27,270 bases of DNA from an uncultured Rickettsiaceae bacterium (GTDB lineage Bacteria > Pseudomonadota > Alphaproteobacteria > Rickettsiales > Rickettsiaceae): contig CAJQOE010000102.1 in assembly GCA_905479885.1 (NCBI GenBank), positions 1 through 27,270 of the forward strand. Direction: 5' to 3'. Below the pieces are notes generated by a model, which saw only the letters and a list, made by a program, of their open reading frames with translations, was not told the DNA's origin and searched no databases. Shown piece by piece: positions 1-8,486 of the stretch; positions within the stretch are counted from its first letter, which is position 1; each line of letters starts with the position of its first letter. The position numbers were made by a program, and so were the translations under genes.

Positions 1-36
1 ACATCTATATAACCTTAAAGATTTTTTAAATTACGA

Positions 37-1935
37 TTATTTACTATCGCTTACATCTTTAAACTCACCATCTACAACTTTCGCATCAGCGTCAGCAGCG
101 GCATTAACAGTCTCTTGCTCTGCTTCGCCATTAGCAGCGTACATAGCTTCACCAATTTTCATACTAGCAGCGGCAAGAGCTTCCGTTTTAGCATTTATTT
201 GTTCAAAATCATCTTCTGATTCCATAGCAGCTTTAAGGTCTGCAATAGCTGCTTCGGTTGCCTGCTTATCTGTATCTGAGATTTTATCAGCATATTCTTT
301 TAAATTTTTCTCTGTCGAGTAAATCAAAGCATCTGCTTTATTTTTACTTTCAATAGAATCTTTACGCTTTTTATCATCAGAAGCATTTTGCTCTGCATCT
401 TTAATCATATCAGCAATTTCATCTTCTTTTAAACCGCCAGAAGCTTGAATTGTTACATTTTGCTCTTTACCGCTTGCTTTATCTTTTGCAGACACGTGTA
501 CGATACCATTAGCATCAATATCAAAAGTTACTTCAATTTGTGGCATACCTCTTGGAGAAGGTGGAATTCCTTCTAAATTAAACTGTCCTAGCATTTTATT
601 GTGTGCAGCAAGTTCACGCTCTCCTTGGAATACTCTGATAGTTACCGCATGCTGATTGTCATCAGCTGTAGAAAACACCTGACTCTTTTTTGCAGGGATT
701 GTAGTATTGCGATCTATTAATCTAGTAAACACACCTCCGAGAGTTTCGATACCAAGTGATAATGGCGTTACATCAAGAAGCAATACATCTTTAACATCGC
801 CTTGTAACACGCCGCCCTGAATAGCAGCACCAAGCGCAACAACCTCGTCTGGGTTTACTCCCTTATGTGGTTCACGTCCAAAAAACTCTTTCACTTTTTC
901 TATTACTTTTGGCATTCTAGTCATGCCACCAACAAGGATCACTTCACCAATCTCAGAAGCTTTTAAACCAGCATCTTTTGATGCTTTTTTACAAGGCTCC
1001 ATACTACGATCTATTAATTCCATAACCAGAGACTCAAGCTTTGCTCTTGTTAATTTAATATTCATATGCTTAGGACCAGTAGCATCGGCTGTAATATACG
1101 GCAAATTAATATCAGTTTGCTGAGTGCTTGAAAGTTCTTTCTTCGCTTTCTCCGCAGCTTCTTTTAATCTTTGCAACGCCAAAGGATCGCTTTTTAAATC
1201 CACAGAAGTTTCTTTCTTAAATTCATCAACCAAGAAATTAAGAATTCTCATATCGAAATCTTCACCACCTAAGAAAGTGTCACCATTAGTAGCCTTTACT
1301 TCAAAAACGCCATCGCCAATCTCTAATACAGATACATCGAATGTACCGCCACCAAGATCATATACAGCGATTGTTTTATTTTCAGATTTGTCAAAACCAT
1401 ATGCAAGAGCTGCCGCAGTTGGTTCATTAATTATACGCAACACTTCTAGACCTGCAATTTTACCAGCATCTTTTGTTGCTTGTCTTTGAGCATCATTAAA
1501 GTATGCAGGTACTGTAATAACAGCCTGTGTAACGGTTTCACCAAGAAAATTCTCAGCGGTTTCTTTCATTTTTTGTAAAATATATGCGCTAACTTGACTT
1601 GGAGAGTATTTTTTACCATCTACTTCTACCCAAGCATCACCCGTATCAGATTTTACAATCTTATAAGGCACCATATCTTTATCTTTTTTAACAGTAGGAT
1701 CAGCGTAATCACGACCTATCAATCTTTTAATAGCAAATAATGTATTCTCTGGATTAGTTACCGCTTGTCTTTTCGCTGGCTGCCCAACCAATCTTTCATC
1801 GCCAGCTATAAATGCAACCATAGAAGCAGTAGTTCTCTCTCCCTCTGCGTTTGATAATACTCTTGGCTCTTTTCCGTCCATCACTGCTACACAAGAGTTA
1901 GTTGTGCCCAAATCTATACCAATTACTTTTCCCAT
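37..1935 (-). CDS. dnaK: Molecular chaperone DnaK (Hsp70)
   Basis: ATP-dependent cytosolic Hsp70 that binds exposed hydrophobic segments of client proteins with DnaJ and GrpE. The 632-residue protein is full length. It opens with the Hsp70 signature IDLGTTNSCV (residues 7-16), has the second nucleotide-binding motif YDLGGGTFDVS near residue 192, and the conserved interdomain linker DVLLLDVTPLSL followed by the beta-sandwich substrate domain and a helical lid. The C-terminus (EFKDVSDSK) is the acidic tail usual in proteobacteria. The start is supported by an AGAGAGGA Shine-Dalgarno at 1943-1950, 7 nt before the ATG. It diverges from an HtrA-like protease gene. dnaJ, the usual downstream partner, would lie beyond the left edge. 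Long open frames on the opposite strand inside this gene are codon-usage shadows. Confidence 0.99.
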   Translation of the reverse strand: MGKVIGIDLGTTNSCVAVMDGKEPRVLSNAEGERTTASMVAFIAGDERLVGQPAKRQAVTNPENTLFAIKRLIGRDYADPTVKKDKDMVPYKIVKSDTGDAWVEVDGKKYSPSQVSAYILQKMKETAENFLGETVTQAVITVPAYFNDAQRQATKDAGKIAGLEVLRIINEPTAAALAYGFDKSENKTIAVYDLGGGTFDVSVLEIGDGVFEVKATNGDTFLGGEDFDMRILNFLVDEFKKETSVDLKSDPLALQRLKEAAEKAKKELSSTQQTDINLPYITADATGPKHMNIKLTRAKLESLVMELIDRSMEPCKKASKDAGLKASEIGEVILVGGMTRMPKVIEKVKEFFGREPHKGVNPDEVVALGAAIQGGVLQGDVKDVLLLDVTPLSLGIETLGGVFTRLIDRNTTIPAKKSQVFSTADDNQHAVTIRVFQGERELAAHNKMLGQFNLEGIPPSPRGMPQIEVTFDIDANGIVHVSAKDKASGKEQNVTIQASGGLKEDEIADMIKDAEQNASDDKKRKDSIESKNKADALIYSTEKNLKEYADKISDTDKQATEAAIADLKAAMESEDDFEQINAKTEALAAASMKIGEAMYAANGEAEQETVNAAADADAKVVDGEFKDVSDSK

Positions 1936-1957
1936 AATAATATCCTCTCTAAATATC

Positions 1958-1986
1958 TACATAATTTGTTTTGACTTAAAAGCGAA
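1958..1986 (-). promoter_or_regulatory. Candidate dnaK promoter
   Basis: On the minus strand, TTCGCT (1981-1986) and TATGTA (1958-1963) are separated by 17 nt, 22 nt upstream of the dnaK start codon. Match to the sigma70 consensus is weak. I saw no clear sigma32 pattern (CTTGAA then CCCCAT) and no CIRCE inverted repeat. Confidence 0.25.
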
Positions 1987-2027
1987 AACCTGCTTTTTTA
2001 TCTATATACATGTTTTCTATATAAGAA

Positions 2028-2036
2028 TGCTATATT
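2028..2036 (+). promoter_or_regulatory. Candidate extended -10 element of the HtrA-like gene
   Basis: TGC followed by TATATT forms an extended -10 box 28 nt before the ATG at 2065. No good -35 sits at the right distance, which extended -10 promoters tolerate. A TTGACT at 1971-1976 is too far upstream to pair with it. Confidence 0.35.
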
Positions 2037-2064
2037 TGTTTTACAAGAGGCTAAAGAAATAAAA

Positions 2065-3519
2065 ATGTTTAAAATACTAAGAATTTTTGCACTTGGAGTA
2101 TTCTTCGTACTAAATACTACATATGCAGATAATACAAAAATTCAAAATATTGATACTATAAAAAAAGCAATCGTTACTATAAATAGTCGCGTACCTGTTT
2201 CTGCATATCAAAACACTGGCAGCTGGTCTGGCACAGGATTTATCGTCGACAGCAACAATGGTTATTTAGTAACCAATAATCATGTGGTTGGTAGAGCTTC
2301 TGTTGGCACTTATTTTGTTACTTTTCACAATGGCCAACAAACTGAGGCTAAACTAGTTTATTATGATTTATATGCTGATTTTGCTGTATTAAAAATAGAC
2401 CCAAAAGATTTTCCTAAAGAAATAGAAGTAGTAGAATTTACTAATGAAATACCAAAACTAGGATCTGATGTATTTATTGTTGGAAATACTGAAGGGCAGG
2501 GCTTTTCCTTTCATAGCGGATACTTATCTGATTTATATGAAATTAGCGGTGAAATGCCGCAAGGATCGTATGTTATTAACATGAACTCTACCGGTGGAGC
2601 TAGCGGATCACCTGTATTAAATATAGATAATAAAGCAATTGGAGTATTATATGGCGGCGGTAAAACACACTCTCTAGCCCTAAAAGGCTCCTATATCCAA
2701 CATGTCCTTGGCGAATTACAATCTGGAAAATTAGCTCCTAACAGAAAACATATAGGTGTTATTACTAATTTATATTCCCTAGATAAAGCTGTTAAACATC
2801 GTAATTTTTCTGCCAAAGAAATGGATAAATATATAAAAACTTTGCCAGATGCTAGAAATAGAGTAGTAGCAGTACATTCAGTATTACCTGGAGGCACAGC
2901 TCAATCTATATTACAACCAGGAGATATATTGTGGTCAATAGAGGGCAAAACTATTGGAGCAGATCTAACTATACTTGACCAAACAATGAATACATCAAAG
3001 TCCGACAAGGTCAAACTCACAATCATTCGTAATGGCAAACAATTGGAGAAAGAAATTCAATTATATGATTTAACAAAAAACAAAATATCAAAAATGCTAG
3101 ATTTTGCAGGTGGTTTGTTTTTTGAAGCTGACGATTTTGTAGCCGCAAAATCTGGCATAGAAATTGGTAGCGTTGCATTGGCTAACGTGCAAACAGGAAG
3201 CAGCTTTAGCAGTATCCCGGAAATGTTTGTACAAAATTACAAAAGTGTGTATCGCATAAGAATTAAATCAATCAACGGAGTTATTATTAATTCATTAGAT
3301 GATATAATAATGGCAACTAATGATGCTATTAATCAAAAATATATAAATCTTGAATATCAAAATTTTCAGCCATATTTTCCACAATTTGGAGCTGATAGCG
3401 GCTTTATCTCTGCGCATGAACATTTTATGCAAGATATAACATTTGATAGTATAGACACAAAGCCTAGAGTATTAAAATTCGATGATAATGCATCTGAGTG
3501 GATATCAGGCGCAATATAA
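2065..3519 (+). CDS. HtrA/Deg-like periplasmic serine protease with PDZ region
   Basis: Predicted envelope serine protease of the S1C (HtrA/Deg) family. A hydrophobic signal peptide ends near residue 21 (TTYA-D). The trypsin-like domain shows the triad: His73 in TNNHVV, Asp105 in ADFAVLKID and Ser182 in GGASGSPV. A PDZ domain follows at about residues 265-340 (VVAVHSVLPGGTAQSILQPGDILWSIEG). A further 140 residues include a second PDZ-like segment (RIKSINGVIINSLDDI). At 484 residues it is close to DegP in length, but the C-terminal half is divergent and I cannot place it in a named DegP, DegQ or DegS subfamily. The gene stands alone, divergent from dnaK and convergent with the ELM1-family gene, with a hairpin between the stops. 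Protein quality control in the periplasm is inferred from the family. Confidence 0.88.
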   Translation: MFKILRIFALGVFFVLNTTYADNTKIQNIDTIKKAIVTINSRVPVSAYQNTGSWSGTGFIVDSNNGYLVTNNHVVGRASVGTYFVTFHNGQQTEAKLVYYDLYADFAVLKIDPKDFPKEIEVVEFTNEIPKLGSDVFIVGNTEGQGFSFHSGYLSDLYEISGEMPQGSYVINMNSTGGASGSPVLNIDNKAIGVLYGGGKTHSLALKGSYIQHVLGELQSGKLAPNRKHIGVITNLYSLDKAVKHRNFSAKEMDKYIKTLPDARNRVVAVHSVLPGGTAQSILQPGDILWSIEGKTIGADLTILDQTMNTSKSDKVKLTIIRNGKQLEKEIQLYDLTKNKISKMLDFAGGLFFEADDFVAAKSGIEIGSVALANVQTGSSFSSIPEMFVQNYKSVYRIRIKSINGVIINSLDDIIMATNDAINQKYINLEYQNFQPYFPQFGADSGFISAHEHFMQDITFDSIDTKPRVLKFDDNASEWISGAI

Positions 3520-3525
3520 TAAACA

Positions 3526-3563
3526 GTAGTAAAGCCGAGGCTTTCAAGCACCAGCTTTACTAC
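3526..3563. terminator. Hairpin between convergent genes, probable bidirectional terminator
   Basis: A perfect 10-bp inverted repeat, GTAGTAAAGC (3526-3535) and GCTTTACTAC (3554-3563), lies between the HtrA-like stop and the ELM1 gene and overlaps the ELM1 stop codon. The rightward side is followed by a T-rich stretch. An inner GCTTT segment at 3540-3544 can also pair with the left arm, so two foldings compete. Confidence 0.6.
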
Positions 3564-4552
3564 AATATCTTTTCTTTAATAACATCAACTACTTTACTTA
3601 TCTCTGACAATGGCTCATATTCATATTTTTCAAGATAGTTTGTAGTTGTTTCGAGGCGTCTTACAATCCCTATATCAACAAGCTGCTGGATAAAGAAATT
3701 ATGCTTCTTAAGCTTAAAATTCGCTGGGCAAAAAACATAAACTGGTTTACCAGTGCTAGCTGCCTCACTACACATCGAAATAGAATCTGTAGTAGATATT
3801 ATATACTCCGCTTTCTGCAAAATTATAGGATATGGATTAGGGCCAGCGTCAGCAGGATCGTATATAATATTAGGCCAAAGAAAATTTTTTATAAAATATT
3901 TTTTTACATTAACCGGAGTTCTGCGACTAAAAGTTATAAATAATGGTAAAGAATGATTATTAGACAACGTAGAAAGTGTACTTTCCAAAAGCTTGGCGTT
4001 ATCTAGAGTTAGTGTATATTTTTTAGTAGAACCGCCAATAATAACTGCAATAAATTGCTTAATATCTGGATATTTAGCTTCAAACTCACCCCGAGCCTTA
4101 GCAAATTTTTCCTGAACATTAGTAAGCGCACCAAGAATCCTTACAATATTAGGAAGAGTATAATTAAAATTATCATGTTGTGGCAAGATAATGAGAGAAA
4201 ACTCTTTTGGGTCAAGTCCTGGTCGCATTATTTGAATTATCTTCGTCTTGCCTTTAGATAATTTTTTTAAATAAATAGCAAGTGAAGCCGTTCTACGCCC
4301 TGAAGAAATAATCAACTCTGGAATAACAGCTTTTTTAAAATTTGATAAAATTGATTTTTTTACATGGATTGGAAACAAAGATAATAAAGAATTAGGCAAC
4401 CTACCAAACGCATTATATTCAATCTGTTTGATTTCAAACTTTTCTCCTAGCTTCTCAGCTAGCTCTATTGCTTGATTAGCATTACCGACTCTATTATCTA
4501 CCAAAACCCAAACTCTGGGAAATGCTTGTGCTTTTTGTTCCATATTATTCAT
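3560..4552 (-). CDS. ELM1/DUF1022 family protein (mitochondrial fission ELM1-like)
   Basis: This 330-residue protein matches the ELM1/DUF1022 family found in alphaproteobacteria and plant mitochondria. Recognisable blocks are VWVLVDNRVGNANQA (14-28), ISSGRRTASLAIYL (82-95), QIMRPGLDP (107-115), IIGGSTKKYTL (171-181), TFSRRTP (207-213), DPADAGPNPYP (232-242) and STTDSISMCSEAASTGKPVYVF (253-274). The last block resembles the sugar-nucleotide-binding end of GT-B glycosyltransferases, so an enzymatic role on sugar nucleotides is a reasonable inference. Its position behind manC and manB, the GDP-mannose genes, fits that. Biochemical function is not established for bacterial members. No signal peptide or membrane segment is visible. 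There is no strong Shine-Dalgarno at Met1 or Met4, so the exact start is uncertain. Confidence 0.85.
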   Translation of the reverse strand: MNNMEQKAQAFPRVWVLVDNRVGNANQAIELAEKLGEKFEIKQIEYNAFGRLPNSLLSLFPIHVKKSILSNFKKAVIPELIISSGRRTASLAIYLKKLSKGKTKIIQIMRPGLDPKEFSLIILPQHDNFNYTLPNIVRILGALTNVQEKFAKARGEFEAKYPDIKQFIAVIIGGSTKKYTLTLDNAKLLESTLSTLSNNHSLPLFITFSRRTPVNVKKYFIKNFLWPNIIYDPADAGPNPYPIILQKAEYIISTTDSISMCSEAASTGKPVYVFCPANFKLKKHNFFIQQLVDIGIVRRLETTTNYLEKYEYEPLSEISKVVDVIKEKIL

Positions 4553-4565
4553 TTTAGCAAAAAAT

Positions 4566-4610
4566 AACTACTGCGTCTACGAGCAAAAATTGACCCGCTG
4601 TTAAGTAGTT
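4566..4610 (-). terminator. Weak terminator-like hairpin after manB
   Basis: On the minus strand AACTACT (4604-4610) pairs with AGTAGTT (4566-4572), followed by A and six T. The loop is long (31 nt), so strength is doubtful. If it works, it would reduce read-through from manCB into the ELM1-family gene. Confidence 0.3.
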
Positions 4611-5971
4611 GACATTATGATAGCTTCAATCTCAGCTATCTTTCCTTCAATTGATATATCTTTACCCTTAACTTCAAGGTTTAACCGAAGCAATGGCTCA
4701 GTATTTGATCCACGTACATTAAATCGCCAATCAGAAAACTCTAAACTAATACCATCAATATAGTCTATAATCGCCCCTTGGTGTTTAAAATGATCTTCAA
4801 TATTGCGAAGTGTGCTAGAAACATTTGCCACTTTATAATTTATTTCGCCACTACATGGGTAAGCATCTTGAGATTTTGCTACCATTACAGATAATTTATC
4901 CTCTGAATCACTTAACAACTCAGCAATTAAAAGCCATGGCAACATTCCACTATCGCAATAAGCAAAATCTCTAAAATAATGATGAGCACTCATTTCACCG
5001 CCATAAATTGCATTTTCTTCGCGCATTTTTTCTTTGATAAAACTATGACCAGACTTACTTTGCACCGCTATGCCACCAGCTTTTTTTACAATTTCTTGCG
5101 TATTCCAAACAAGGCGTGGGTCATGAATTATTTTGCTACCAGCAGCTTTACTTAAAAAGCTAGCAGCTAACAGCCCAACAATATAATAACCCTCAATAAA
5201 ATTTCCTTTTTCATCAAATACAAAACAACGGTCAAAATCTCCATCCCAAGCCACACCTAAATCTGCCTTATGCGCAATCACAGCATCAGAAGTTACAACT
5301 CTGTTTTCTATCAACATAGGATTAGGGACACCGTTTGGAAAATTTCCATCAGCTTCTTCACAAATATAGATAAATTCGCATGGCAAATATTTTTCTAACA
5401 AATTAATTACCGCGCCAGCTGGTCCATTACCTGGATTTACAACAATTCTTAGTGGTTTAATTTTTGCAACATTAATATAGCCTAATAAATGCTCTATATA
5501 TTCAGATTTATCTTCTTGAATCACCTGCTGTCCATGTGACGAAAGCGTTCTTATCTGTTTTTTATTTGCTAATACATAATCATGTATTTTTTTCAAATCG
5601 TCAGCTCCGCTCATCGGACGGCTACCTTGCTTGACCATCTTCATACCATTATATCCCTTAGGATTATGGCTAGCAGTTATCATTATTCCACCACCAATGC
5701 CATCCTTTTCTTTATGAAATGTCTGAAAATAGACTTCTTCGGTGCCACAAAGGCCAATATTAATAACATTAACTCCGCAATCCATTAATCCATTAATTAC
5801 CGCTTCTGCAAGTAAAGGGCTTTCTAAACGCACATCATAGCCAACTATAACCGTGCCAGGATCAATAATATCCGCATAAGCACAACCAATCTTATAGGCC
5901 AAACTAACATCTATTTCTTCTGGAACTTTGCCTCTAATATCATACGCTTTAAAACACTCTAATTTATCCAT
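4601..5971 (-). CDS. manB: Phosphomannomutase/phosphoglucomutase
   Basis: Alpha-D-phosphohexomutase that interconverts mannose 6-phosphate and mannose 1-phosphate (often also the glucose forms) in the cytosol, feeding GDP-mannose synthesis. All four family signatures are present in the 456 residues: phosphoserine loop TASHNPKGYNGMK with Ser101, the Mg-binding DGDFDR (243-248), the sugar-recognition loop GGEMSAHHYF (324-333) and the phosphate-binding RGSNTEP (420-426). Length and GGEMSAHH match AlgC/ManB-type enzymes. The start codon overlaps the end of manC by 8 nt, so the two are translationally coupled. No sign of decay. Confidence 0.95.
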   Translation of the reverse strand: MDKLECFKAYDIRGKVPEEIDVSLAYKIGCAYADIIDPGTVIVGYDVRLESPLLAEAVINGLMDCGVNVINIGLCGTEEVYFQTFHKEKDGIGGGIMITASHNPKGYNGMKMVKQGSRPMSGADDLKKIHDYVLANKKQIRTLSSHGQQVIQEDKSEYIEHLLGYINVAKIKPLRIVVNPGNGPAGAVINLLEKYLPCEFIYICEEADGNFPNGVPNPMLIENRVVTSDAVIAHKADLGVAWDGDFDRCFVFDEKGNFIEGYYIVGLLAASFLSKAAGSKIIHDPRLVWNTQEIVKKAGGIAVQSKSGHSFIKEKMREENAIYGGEMSAHHYFRDFAYCDSGMLPWLLIAELLSDSEDKLSVMVAKSQDAYPCSGEINYKVANVSSTLRNIEDHFKHQGAIIDYIDGISLEFSDWRFNVRGSNTEPLLRLNLEVKGKDISIEGKIAEIEAIIMSTT

Positions 5972-7361
5972 TCTTAGCCTTATCAGTTTCTATAGATTCT
6001 ACTATATCATTTTTAGCTAAATAATCATCTAATTGTACAGTAATTATTACTAAAGGTTCATTGCCTATATTTTCTATGAATTCTACATCTCCCCATGAAA
6101 TATATTTTGATTCATTTTTAGAAAGAATAATTTGCTGATTATTGAATAAAAATTTTGCTATCCCGCGGGTAACTATCCAATTTGCTGCATGATGAAAATT
6201 TTTTGCAATCTCTGCAGTGCTACCAACATTAATTTCAATCTGATTAATCCCTATTGCTTGGTCTTTTTGTAGCATCAGCACCTTTCCCCAGGAAAATTCT
6301 TGCACATCATTTGTATGATCATGAAGCTGTGAATATATATTACGCACCGCTTCTGAATTTTGTTTATTAGTTACCAACAAACCATTTTTTGTACTTATAA
6401 TAGCAAGGTTTTGGACACCCACCACCCCCACTAATTGACCATTATTCTCGATATAACAATTAGATACATCATGTAATGTAGCATTGCCTTTTATTCTATT
6501 TCCATCAGAATCAGCCGGAGCAAGCTTGCTAAAAGAATCCCAAGTACCAATGTCTTTCCAGCCAATATCACACGGGATAACAACTATCCTATCTGACTTC
6601 TCCATAACCGCATAATCAATCGACTCTTCTGGTACTAGACTAAAAGCTAAAGAGTTAAGCTCTATGTTTCTATTACCAATTTGATTAGATAAATGCAAAG
6701 CACAACGCACATTATCAAGGATTACAGGACAATATCGTGCCATTTCACGTAAAATGCTACCTGCAGTAAAACAGAATATGCCAGAATTCCATAAAAAATT
6801 ACCCTTTTGTAAATATTCTTGTGCCAATTCCAAACTAGGTTTTTCAACAAAACGTTCTACCTTGTTGCCATGATATTCTATATAACCATAACCTGTTTCA
6901 GGACTATTTGGTTTAATACCAAACGTTACCAACTCTCCATCAAGTGCTAATTTTTGAGCTCTATGCACCGCATCTCCGAATCTACCTTGATCCAATATTA
7001 AATGATCCGCAGGCAATACTAGCATTACTTCATCGGGGCCATAATATTCTTCTATTTGCAAAGCAGCAGCCGAAATTGCAGATGCAGTATTTCTACCAAA
7101 TGGCTCTAAAATAAACCGCGATGTTATGGGGTGCGTTACTAAGCGCTCTACTCTACTATATTCATCTTGTATCCGAGAAAATAAATCTTGGTTCGCAACG
7201 GTAATAATGTCTGTAACTAAATCAAGATTAACCGCTCGGAGATAAGCTTTTTGTAACAAGCTCTGGCCGTCCTCCAACACAAGAAATGGCTTAGGGCATA
7301 TTTTACTAGAAATAGGCCACAAACGGCTTCCAACTCCGCCGGACAAAACCACCGCCTGCAT
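5964..7361 (-). CDS. manC: Mannose-1-phosphate guanylyltransferase with degenerate C-terminal cupin
   Basis: Makes GDP-mannose from mannose 1-phosphate and GTP. The N-terminal nucleotidyltransferase domain (about 1-345) is intact: GGVGSRLWPISSKICPKPF (8-26), LPADH (116-120), FVEKP (171-175), NSGIF (192-196) and DIGWKDIGTWDSF (265-277). The C-terminal cupin (about 355-455) corresponds to the phosphomannose isomerase domain of ManC/AlgA. Its normally conserved QMHHHRAEHW block reads AKNFHHAANW here, replacing a metal-binding His by Asn388 and the cupin Glu by Ala393. Isomerase activity is therefore probably lost. A good AAGG Shine-Dalgarno (7369-7372 region) lies 7 nt before the ATG. First gene of a leftward manC-manB unit, with a promoter candidate at 7399-7427. 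Confidence 0.94.
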   Translation of the reverse strand: MQAVVLSGGVGSRLWPISSKICPKPFLVLEDGQSLLQKAYLRAVNLDLVTDIITVANQDLFSRIQDEYSRVERLVTHPITSRFILEPFGRNTASAISAAALQIEEYYGPDEVMLVLPADHLILDQGRFGDAVHRAQKLALDGELVTFGIKPNSPETGYGYIEYHGNKVERFVEKPSLELAQEYLQKGNFLWNSGIFCFTAGSILREMARYCPVILDNVRCALHLSNQIGNRNIELNSLAFSLVPEESIDYAVMEKSDRIVVIPCDIGWKDIGTWDSFSKLAPADSDGNRIKGNATLHDVSNCYIENNGQLVGVVGVQNLAIISTKNGLLVTNKQNSEAVRNIYSQLHDHTNDVQEFSWGKVLMLQKDQAIGINQIEINVGSTAEIAKNFHHAANWIVTRGIAKFLFNNQQIILSKNESKYISWGDVEFIENIGNEPLVIITVQLDDYLAKNDIVESIETDKAKNG

Positions 7362-7398
7362 TACTAAACCTTAAATTAAATCACAAAGCTTTAAGGAT

Positions 7399-7427
7399 AA
7401 CTTAATAAGGTTTTTAAATGATGTCAA
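7399..7427 (-). promoter_or_regulatory. Promoter candidate for manC-manB
   Basis: On the minus strand a perfect TTGACA (7422-7427) is followed by 17 nt and TAAGTT (7399-7404), 37 nt upstream of the manC ATG. The -35 is perfect, the -10 matches 3 of 6. The flanking 153-bp gap between manC and atpF holds nothing else I can name. Confidence 0.45.
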
Positions 7428-7514
7428 CAATAGCTCTTTAGGAGCCAATTTAATCCCAGGGTTGTGGGTTTATTTACACTAGACGGGCTATACGTTACAA
7501 ACAAACATAAAAGT

Positions 7515-7991
7515 TTATTTGTTTTTTATAAAATGGTTGAGTATCTCTTCATCAGAAACAGTATTATTCTTGGTTTCTACGAGATAAGCACGCACTATGC
7601 TTAATACTGATTCTGTAAACTCTGTGCGCATTGTATCAACAGCTTTAACCCTTTGATGGTCTATAAACTTAACAGCAGAATCCTTAGTACGGGCTAGCAT
7701 TAAATCCATTTCTTTAGATCTAGTATCCACAAGTCGCGCTGTACTAGCCTTGGCACTTTCGACAATGCTTTTTTTACGCGCCTCAAAATGCTCCATCTCT
7801 TGTTCTATTTCATCCAAAAGCAATTTAGCATCTTTTTTTATTTGCTCAGTTTCTGCAAGCTTTGCTTTTATTTCTTCAATACGAGCATCTAAAGATGCAA
7901 CTATAGCCTTTTTTACCGGTCTATAGGCTAAATATATAAATATTATAAAACATATAGCTACTACAAAGCTTTCATCGAAAAAATTTATCAT
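7515..7991 (-). CDS. atpF: ATP synthase F0 subunit b
   Basis: Peripheral-stalk subunit b of the F1F0 ATP synthase. The 158 residues show one N-terminal membrane helix (about 8-24), then a long charged helix rich in Lys and Glu (ARIEEIKAKLAETEQIKKDAKLLLDEIEQ) typical of the b stalk that reaches F1. It is the last gene of the F0 operon and its start overlaps the stop of b' by 4 nt (ATGA), so the two are coupled for equal expression as needed for a b-b' heterodimer. Assignment as b rather than b' rests on gene order atpI-atpB-atpE-b'-b, known from Rhodospirillum and Rickettsia. F1 genes are not in this window. Confidence 0.9.
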   Translation of the reverse strand: MINFFDESFVVAICFIIFIYLAYRPVKKAIVASLDARIEEIKAKLAETEQIKKDAKLLLDEIEQEMEHFEARKKSIVESAKASTARLVDTRSKEMDLMLARTKDSAVKFIDHQRVKAVDTMRTEFTESVLSIVRAYLVETKNNTVSDEEILNHFIKNK

Positions 7992-8467
7992 TTTACCTTG
8001 CTATGAATTTTTTTAAGTAACTCTAAATCGGCTGGTTTATTAGTAATTTTTTGCACTATAAAAGATGCCAAACTAATAGATGAACTTGCCCCCTCTAAAT
8101 GAAATTTATCAACATAGTTGTTAATATCGTCTATAGCATGCTCACGTTTTTGATCTAAAATAATTGCAAGATCCTCTTTCTGCTTATCGAAATGCATTTG
8201 CAATATTTCTGTAGCTTGTTCTTGCATATCTTCGACCCGAGCATTGACTTCTGCCAAACGCTCAAGTCGAGAAATATTTAAAGATTCTACTTTATCATTA
8301 TACTCATCTGCGTAACGAATATTCTCTTCTAAACAACGGTTTCTAGCCGTTAAAATAGATTCAGCTTTTGGAGCAATAAACCGACTTACTAAAAAATATA
8401 AGAAAGTAAATACTATAACCAACCAAAAAAGCTGCGAACTAAACGAAGATACATCAAACTGAGGCAT
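7988..8467 (-). CDS. atpX: ATP synthase F0 subunit b'
   Basis: Second, diverged b-type stalk subunit found in alphaproteobacteria and phototrophs. The 159 residues begin MPQFDVSSFSSQLFWLVIVFTFLYFLVSRFIAP: an MPQFD amino end followed by one membrane helix and a Pro hinge, as is usual for b'. A long amphipathic helix follows. It lies 19 nt downstream of atpE and overlaps atpF by 4 nt. The symbol varies between genomes (atpX, atpF2, atpG); the function is clearer than the name. Confidence 0.92.
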   Translation of the reverse strand: MPQFDVSSFSSQLFWLVIVFTFLYFLVSRFIAPKAESILTARNRCLEENIRYADEYNDKVESLNISRLERLAEVNARVEDMQEQATEILQMHFDKQKEDLAIILDQKREHAIDDINNYVDKFHLEGASSSISLASFIVQKITNKPADLELLKKIHSKVK

Positions 8468-8486
8468 AATATTATAATCTATATAT

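Noticed and set aside
923..1489. Plus-strand open frames (66 and 121 codons) opposite dnaK
   Set aside because: They lie fully inside the confident dnaK gene, lack ribosome binding sites and show no protein-like pattern; typical shadow frames.
7366..7413. AAACCTTA/TAAGGTTT inverted repeat that could hide the manC ribosome binding site
   Set aside because: The upstream arm falls between the -10 and -35 of the best promoter candidate, so it would probably not be transcribed.
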